The notes under the pieces were generated by a model, which did no database searches, was not told the origin of the DNA, and worked only from the letters and a program-made list of their open reading frames with translations. A DNA stretch of 64,000 nucleotides, from the NCBI RefSeq assembly GCF_003550065.1, contig NZ_QXDC01000003.1, positions 682,001 through 746,000 of the forward strand. The letters run 5' to 3'. Source of the DNA: Hephaestia caeni. Its GTDB lineage: Bacteria; Pseudomonadota; Alphaproteobacteria; Sphingomonadales; Sphingomonadaceae. Shown piece after piece: positions 58,937 through 64,000 of this stretch (position 1 is the stretch's first letter; each line of letters begins with the position of its first letter). The translations under genes and the position numbers were made by a program.

Positions 58937-59737
58937 TCAGGCGGTCGCGAACATCGGGATCGTCGGCTCGGGCAGCGCGAGCCCCGCCATCATCTCGCGC
59001 AGTTCCTGCCGCGCCGCGACGTGGCTCAGCCCCATGTCGCCGAAATCCTTCGAATCGAGCATCGTCAGCCCCTTGGGGAATAATTCGCGGTAGATCACCC
59101 GCTCGCCCAGCCCCGGAATGATGCGAAAGCCGACGCGCTTGGCGAGCTGTCCCAGCGCCTCCGACACGCGCCGCATGTTGCGCGCCTCGATATGCTGGAG
59201 GCGGTTCCTGAGCACGACCCAGTCGATCGTCGAGCCGTCCGATTTCGCGCGCACCTTGCGCGCATCCCAGATCAGCTCCGAATAGAAGCTCGGCCGCGTC
59301 ACCTTGTAGCTGTCGGGGTCGACCTGCCCGATCAGATCGAAATCGACGAAGCTGTCGTTCATCGGGGTGACCAGGGTGTCGGCACGCGTGGCGGAAAGGC
59401 GCGCGAAATGATCGTCGCGGCCCGGCGTGTCGATCACCAGATAATCGGCATCAGCCGCAAGCCGGGCATAGACCTGCTCGAACCGGTCCTCGCTCACACC
59501 GTCATGCGTTTCGTGGATCGGCATCGGCAGCGCGCGGCCGGTGCGCGCGATCGTCGCGGCGCGATTGTCGAGGTAGCGCCCCGTGGTGCGCTGGCGGTGG
59601 TCGAGATCGAACGCGGCGACGCGCGCGCCCTTGGCGGCAAGCGCGATCGCGACATGGACCGCGGTCGTCGATTTGCCGGTGCCGCCCTTTTCGTTCGCGA
59701 ACACGATGATGTGCGTCTTTTCCCTCCCTTCAGACAA
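58937..59737 (-). CDS. mipZ: Division plane positioning ATPase MipZ
   Basis: This 266-residue ParA-like ATPase forms a gradient from the poles and blocks FtsZ assembly away from midcell in alphaproteobacteria. The deviant Walker A KGGTGKST lies at 17-24; AAFDLDHRQRTTGRYLDNR and the Walker B-like DYLVIDTPGRDDH are typical. The MipZ-specific C-terminal block LFPKGLTMLDSKDFGDMGLSHVAARQELREMM is present. It diverges from panC, with 80 bp between. Confidence 0.95.
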   Translation of the reverse strand: MSEGREKTHIIVFANEKGGTGKSTTAVHVAIALAAKGARVAAFDLDHRQRTTGRYLDNRAATIARTGRALPMPIHETHDGVSEDRFEQVYARLAADADYLVIDTPGRDDHFARLSATRADTLVTPMNDSFVDFDLIGQVDPDSYKVTRPSFYSELIWDARKVRAKSDGSTIDWVVLRNRLQHIEARNMRRVSEALGQLAKRVGFRIIPGLGERVIYRELFPKGLTMLDSKDFGDMGLSHVAARQELREMMAGLALPEPTIPMFATA

Positions 59738-59817
59738 AGCCTGTCAACGCTCCATGTTGCTCGAACCGCTCGCTCCCCATAGATGGCGCGCCTGATCTTG
59801 TCGAAGGATAGTGACGC

Positions 59818-60672
59818 GTGCTGACGATCCGTGACCTCCCCGCGCTGCGCGAAACGCTCGCCGCCTATGTTTCGGCCGGGGAGCGAATCGCGCTCGTACC
59901 GACGATGGGGGCGCTCCACGCCGGGCACATGGCGCTGATCGAGGCGGCCAAGCCGCTTGCAACCCGGATCGTCGTGTCGATCTTCGTCAACCCGACGCAA
60001 TTCGGCGCGGGCGAGGATCTCGATCGCTATCCTCGCCGCGAGGGCGCCGACGTGCGGATGCTCAAGGCGGCGGGGATCGACCTGCTGTGGATGCCCGACG
60101 CCGAGACGATGTACCCCGCCGGCTTTTCCACGACGATCACCGTCTCGGGCGTCAGCGACGTGCTCGACGGCGCCGCGCGGCCCGGCCATTTCGATGGTGT
60201 CGCGACCGTCGTCGCCAAATTATTCAATCTGGTGCGCCCGGACGTCGCGCTGTTCGGCGAAAAGGATTTCCAGCAGCTCGCGGTGATTCGCCGGATGGCG
60301 GCCGATCTCGATACCGGGATCGAGATCGTCGGGGTGCCCACCCAGCGCGACGACGACGGTCTCGCGCTCTCATCGCGCAACGTCTATCTCGACGACGAGG
60401 ACCGCCTGCGCGCGGTGGCGCTGCCGCGCGCGCTCGGCGTCGCGGCACGCGCGATCGGGCGCGGCGTCGACGCTGAGGATGCGCTCACCGCTGCGCGCGA
60501 GATGATCCTCGCCGCCGGGTATGAGACGATCGATTACGTGACGGTGGTCGATGCCGAAACGCTTCAGTCCTCGGCCGATCTCGCGCGGCCGCTGCGCGTG
60601 CTTGCCGCCGCGCGGATCGGCGGCACGCGGCTGATCGACAATGTTTCCGTGGACCTGCCCGAACAGGGTTAA
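59818..60672 (+). CDS. panC: Pantothenate synthetase
   Basis: This 284-residue enzyme joins pantoate and beta-alanine in pantothenate synthesis. PTMGALHAGHMALIEAA holds the ATP-binding HIGH-type site, FVNPTQFGAGEDLDRYPR binds pantoate, and FGEKDFQQLAVIRRMAADL and the RDDDGLALSSRNVYL KMSKS-like loop follow. GTG 59818 gives the usual N-terminus. Length normal. Confidence 0.95.
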   Translation: MLTIRDLPALRETLAAYVSAGERIALVPTMGALHAGHMALIEAAKPLATRIVVSIFVNPTQFGAGEDLDRYPRREGADVRMLKAAGIDLLWMPDAETMYPAGFSTTITVSGVSDVLDGAARPGHFDGVATVVAKLFNLVRPDVALFGEKDFQQLAVIRRMAADLDTGIEIVGVPTQRDDDGLALSSRNVYLDDEDRLRAVALPRALGVAARAIGRGVDAEDALTAAREMILAAGYETIDYVTVVDAETLQSSADLARPLRVLAAARIGGTRLIDNVSVDLPEQG

Positions 60673-60742
60673 TCGCGTTAACCATTTGTTGAAACCATCC
60701 CGCCAGATTGCCGAGCAAGGGGTAATCCTGGGGGGTTTGATC

Positions 60743-61039
60743 ATGGCCAACAGCCTGAAGACCGCACAATTTCTGGTGGAAAGCCGGTTGCGCGATGCGG
60801 CGCGTGGAGACAGCAACGCCTGTTTCGATCTCGGCATCCTTTATTCGACCGGCACCGGCGGCGAGACGATCGATCTCATCGAGGCGCACAAATGGTTCAA
60901 TCTCGCTGCCGTCCACGGCAGTGAGGAAGCCCAGATGTGCCGCGCCGAAATCGCCGAGGACATGAGCGCGCGCGAGATCGCCGAAGCCCAGCGCCAGGCG
61001 CGCGCATGGCTGACCGCCACCGAGTGCCGCGCGGCCTGA
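60743..61039 (+). CDS. Small Sel1-like repeat protein
   Basis: This 98-residue protein begins MANSLKTAQFLVESRLRDAA and holds one or two Sel1-like helical repeats (GDSNACFDLGILYSTGTGG, then IDLIEAHKWFNLAAVHGSEEAQ). No signal peptide. GGGGGG lies a few bases before the ATG. Similar short repeat proteins occur in sphingomonads; the function is unknown, and the repeat implies protein binding. Confidence 0.8.
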   Translation: MANSLKTAQFLVESRLRDAARGDSNACFDLGILYSTGTGGETIDLIEAHKWFNLAAVHGSEEAQMCRAEIAEDMSAREIAEAQRQARAWLTATECRAA

Positions 61040-61050
61040 GCCCGGTACCC

Positions 61051-61147
61051 ATCGTCATGCCGGACTCGTTCCGGCATCCAACGTGCCGCAGAAAATAACG
61101 GTCGCGGTGTGCGGCACCTTGGACCCCGGAACAAGTCCGGGGTGACG
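61051..61147. repeat. Double-hairpin REP-like repeat (family B, copy 2)
   Basis: It starts ATCGTCATGCCGGACTCGTT and ends GGAACAAGTCCGGGGTGACG, the same plan as the copy at 56101-56190, in the same orientation. The central stretch differs and forms its own stem, GTGCCGCA with TGCGGCAC. It lies between the Sel1 gene and the topA stop and may terminate both. Confidence 0.8.
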
Positions 61148-61169
61148 GATATGGCGCTGATGTCTCCCT

Positions 61170-63749
61170 TTATTCCGCTGCGACCTTGTTGGGGGCGGCC
61201 TTCTTCTTCGCCGGCGCTTTCTTCTTCGCCGCGGGCTTTTTCGCGGCCTTGCGGCCCTTCTTCGCCGGCCCGGCCGCCGCGCGCGCATCGATCAGTTGCG
61301 CCGCTTCCTCGAGCGTCAGCGCTTCCTTCTCGATCGACTTGGGCAGCGTCGCGTTGGTCGTGCCGTCGGTGACATAGGCACCGTAGCGGCCTTCCATCAG
61401 CCTGATCTCCGCCTCGGTGCGCGGATGCTTGCCGAGCACCTTGAGCGGCTCGCGGCTGCCGCGCGCGCGCGGCCCCTTTTCGGCGGCCTCGGCGAGCTTG
61501 ACGACGGCGGCGTTCATGCCGGTTTCAAACACCTCGGCGGTGGAGCCCAGTCGGGCATATTTGCCGTCATGCTTGAGATACGGCCCGTAGCGCCCGATCG
61601 CTGCCTCGATCGGCAGCCCCGTCTCGGGATGATTGCCGATCACGCGCGGCAGGCTGAGCAGCTTGAGCGCGATCTCGAGATCGAGGTCGCCCATATCCTT
61701 GGGGATCGAGGCGCGCTTGGCCTCCTTGCCCTCACCCAACTGGAGATACGGCCCGAACCGGCCGACCTTGCGCTCGACCGGCAGCCCGGTTTCGGGATCA
61801 CTGCCGAGCGCTTCGGGGGTGCTGTCCTCCGCCCCCGGCCCGCCGGGCTGCGCGAAGGCGCGGGTATATTTGCACTCCGGGTAGTTCGAGCAGGCGACGA
61901 ACGCGCCGTAGCGGCCGCCGCGCAGCGCCAGCCGGCCCTCGCCGCAATTGGGGCACAGGCGTGGATCGCTGCCGTCGGCATTGGCCGGAAACAGGTAGTT
62001 TTCGAGGAACTTATCGAGTTCGGCGGTCACTTCGGAGGGCTTGAAATCCATCACCTCGCTGGTGCGGGGCTTGAAATCGCGCCAGAACGATTCGAGCACC
62101 GCCTGCCATGCCGCACGCCCGCCCGAAACATCGTCGAGTTCGTCTTCGAGGTCGGCGGTGAAATCATACGCCACATATTTCTCGAAGAAGCGTTCGAGAA
62201 ACGCCGTCAGCAGCCGGCCCGATTCCTCGGCGAAGAAACGGTTCTTCTCGATCCGCACATAGGCCCGATCCTTCAGGACCTGGATGATCGAGGCATAGGT
62301 CGACGGGCGGCCGATCCCCAGTTCTTCCAACCGCTTGACGAGGCTCGCTTCCGAAAAGCGCGGCGGCGGCTGGGTGAAATGCTGCTCGGCATCGACGCCC
62401 TTCTTCGCCGGCTTGTCGCCCTCGCGCAGCCGCGGCAGGCGCTTGCTGTCGTCATCCGCGGCGTCGGCCTGTTGGCCAGAGCCGCCAACAAAACCCTTGT
62501 CGTCGCTGCCCTCTTCGTAGAGCGCGAGATAGCCGGGGAAGAGCACGACCTGCCCGGTCGCGCGCAGCGCGGTGCGGCCGGTTCCCTCGGCAAGTTCGAC
62601 GGTCGTGCGTTCCATCCGCGCCGACGCCATCTGGCTCGCCAGCGCGCGTTTCCAGATCAGATCGTAGAGCCGCGCATGGTCGCCCGACCCGGCGCGATCC
62701 TTGCCGAAATCGGTGGGGCGGATCGCCTCGTGCGCTTCCTGCGCATTCTTGGCCTTGGTCTGATATTGACGTGGCTTGTCGGGCACGTAGCTCGCGTCAT
62801 AGCGATCGGCGACCGCGCGGCGTGCCGCGGAGATCGCGCTGCCGTCCATCTGGACGCCGTCGGTCCGCATATAGGTGATCGCGCCGTCCTCGTAGAGGCC
62901 CTGCGCGATCCGCATCGTGTGGCTGGCCGAGAAACCGAGCTTGCGCGCGGCCTCCTGCTGGAGTGTCGAGGTGGTGAAGGGCGGCGGCGGGTTGCGCGTC
63001 GCGGGCTTGGTCTCGACGCTCTCGACGGTGAAATTGCCGTCGAGCACCGCCTGTTTCGCGGCCTTTGCCTGCGCTTCGTCGCCGATCGTCAGCCGATCGA
63101 TCCTGTCGCCGTTCCAGCGCACCAGCCGCGCGTCGAACCCTTGCCCGTCGGCTTCCAGATGCGCAGTGATCGACCAATATTCCTGGGGGCTGAACCCCTC
63201 GATCTCGCGCTCGCGCTCGACGATCAGCCGGAGCGCGACCGATTGGACGCGCCCCGCCGATTTGGCGCCCGGCAGCTTGCGCCACAGCACCGGCGAGAGC
63301 GTGAAGCCGACCAGATAATCGAGCGCGCGGCGCGCGCGATACGCATCGATCAGATCGGTATCGAGCGCGCGCGGCGCCTTCATCGCCTCGGTCACCGCCT
63401 GTTTGGTGATCGCGTTGAAGGTGACGCGATCGACCGTCTTGGGCAGCGCCTTCCTTTTGGCGAGGACTTCCTGGACGTGCCACGAAATCGCCTCGCCCTC
63501 GCGATCGGGGTCGGTCGCGAGGATCAGCCGATCGGCCTTCTTGGCCTCGTCGGTGATCGCCTTCAATTGCTTCGCCTTGTCGGCGTAATTTTCCCAATCC
63601 ATCGCGAACCCGTCGTCGGGGTTCACCGAGCCGTCCTTGGCGGGCAGGTCGCGGACATGGCCGTAGGAGGCGAGGACGCGATAATCGCCGCCCAGGTATT
63701 TTTCGATCGTTTTGGCCTTGGCGGGCGATTCGACGATGACAAGCTGCAT
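61170..63749 (-). CDS. topA: DNA topoisomerase I
   Basis: This 859-residue type IA enzyme relaxes negative supercoils. The TOPRIM domain is at the N-terminus (LVIVESPAKAKTIEKYLG, then LILATDPDREGEAISWH). The active Tyr293 lies in GAITYMRTDGVQ. The C-terminal part has one zinc-ribbon-like motif (CPNCGEGRLALRGGRYGAFVACSNYPEC), two or three Toprim-like repeats without Cys, and a Lys/Ala-rich tail (KKPAAKKKAPAKKK) that probably binds DNA. The stop follows the family B repeat. Confidence 0.96.
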   Translation of the reverse strand: MQLVIVESPAKAKTIEKYLGGDYRVLASYGHVRDLPAKDGSVNPDDGFAMDWENYADKAKQLKAITDEAKKADRLILATDPDREGEAISWHVQEVLAKRKALPKTVDRVTFNAITKQAVTEAMKAPRALDTDLIDAYRARRALDYLVGFTLSPVLWRKLPGAKSAGRVQSVALRLIVEREREIEGFSPQEYWSITAHLEADGQGFDARLVRWNGDRIDRLTIGDEAQAKAAKQAVLDGNFTVESVETKPATRNPPPPFTTSTLQQEAARKLGFSASHTMRIAQGLYEDGAITYMRTDGVQMDGSAISAARRAVADRYDASYVPDKPRQYQTKAKNAQEAHEAIRPTDFGKDRAGSGDHARLYDLIWKRALASQMASARMERTTVELAEGTGRTALRATGQVVLFPGYLALYEEGSDDKGFVGGSGQQADAADDDSKRLPRLREGDKPAKKGVDAEQHFTQPPPRFSEASLVKRLEELGIGRPSTYASIIQVLKDRAYVRIEKNRFFAEESGRLLTAFLERFFEKYVAYDFTADLEDELDDVSGGRAAWQAVLESFWRDFKPRTSEVMDFKPSEVTAELDKFLENYLFPANADGSDPRLCPNCGEGRLALRGGRYGAFVACSNYPECKYTRAFAQPGGPGAEDSTPEALGSDPETGLPVERKVGRFGPYLQLGEGKEAKRASIPKDMGDLDLEIALKLLSLPRVIGNHPETGLPIEAAIGRYGPYLKHDGKYARLGSTAEVFETGMNAAVVKLAEAAEKGPRARGSREPLKVLGKHPRTEAEIRLMEGRYGAYVTDGTTNATLPKSIEKEALTLEEAAQLIDARAAAGPAKKGRKAAKKPAAKKKAPAKKKAAPNKVAAE

Positions 63750-63823
63750 ACGGGCTGGCTTTTCTCTCTCGTGTGTACGCGTGAAGATGGGGGGCGGCGC
63801 GCGAGATCGTCAAGCCGTGCTGA

Positions 63824-64000
63824 TCAGCCGAGGCTCACGCGGCCGCCCGCATGGCGTTCGAGCCGCCCGGCAAGCTCGAGTTCGAGCAGCACCGTCTGCA
63901 CCGCGGCAGGCGCGAGCCCGGCCTGGCGGATGATCTCGTCGACCGCCACCGGCACCGGCCCGAGCAACGCGCCGACGATGCGACGCTCGGCGTCATCGGC
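63824..64000 (-). CDS. dprA: DprA, C-terminal end (gene continues past the window)
   Basis: The last 58 codons of a minus-strand gene run from the window edge to a stop at 63824-63826. The reading is a winged-helix domain ([25 protein letters not shown], then [24 protein letters not shown]), which is the C-terminal domain of DprA. It lies just upstream of topA, as is usual. DprA loads RecA on incoming single-stranded DNA. The rest, with the Rossmann domain, is outside the window. Confidence 0.85.
   Translation of the reverse strand, partial: ADDAERRIVGALLGPVPVAVDEIIRQAGLAPAAVQTVLLELELAGRLERHAGGRVSLG

Noticed and set aside
60660-60700. CtrA-like boxes (TTAA spaced repeats) near the panC end and at 33270
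   Set aside because: The spacing (5 bp rather than 7) does not fit the known TTAA-N7-TTAA site, and the context gives no support.

Overview
The window looks like a chromosomal segment of a GC-rich alphaproteobacterium, most likely a member of the Sphingomonadaceae. The evidence is the very high third-position GC, a MipZ-type division ATPase, a PgmG-like phosphomannomutase/phosphoglucomutase, the nadD-rsfS-rlmH-envC-ctpA order and REP-like palindromes of the kind I associate with sphingomonads. No rRNA or intact tRNA gene was found. The assignment rests on family knowledge only.

Positions 1 to about 21,369 are the right-hand part of an integrative conjugative element (ICE). It begins inside a relaxase gene (DUF3363 C-terminus) and continues with a lower-GC cargo block: a CoiA/DUF6035-like putative nuclease, a ParDE toxin-antitoxin pair, a DUF4145 protein, an orphan AbiEi-type regulator with a palindromic operator, a strongly structured non-coding element and an unknown 143-residue protein. 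The conjugation operon follows: traG/virD4, a CopG-type regulator, trbB, C, D, E, J, L, F, G, I, then DUF2274, DUF736 and an AlpA-like regulator. This is the Tn4371-like P-type layout. An arsenic operon on the opposite strand (arsR, two different arsC genes, acr3, arsH) fills the right end. The element stops at a 24-bp 3' fragment of a serine-type tRNA gene (21346-21369), interpreted as its attachment site.

Positions 21.4-29 kb hold a rifampin ADP-ribosyltransferase (arr), katG with its own terminator, and a compact glutathione-dependent formaldehyde operon: class III alcohol dehydrogenase, a VOC protein, formyltetrahydrofolate deformylase, S-formylglutathione hydrolase and an FAD-dependent reductase.

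Positions 29-64 kb are mostly housekeeping genes: ubiG divergent from lysC, a 1-Cys peroxiredoxin, a nitronate-monooxygenase-like enzyme, a lipoprotein, ptsP, a RodZ-like protein, cpoB, tilS, ftsH, a DUF3667 membrane protein, proA, an apparently amber-interrupted gene, a second ParDE pair translationally coupled to nadD, rsfS, rlmH, envC, ctpA, dsbB, coq7, a POT-family transporter, gyrB, a secreted methyltransferase-like lipoprotein, an exonuclease, pgmG, a J-domain protein, mipZ, panC, a Sel1-repeat protein, topA and the end of dprA. Three families of palindromic intergenic repeats are scattered through this half; two of them are present twice.
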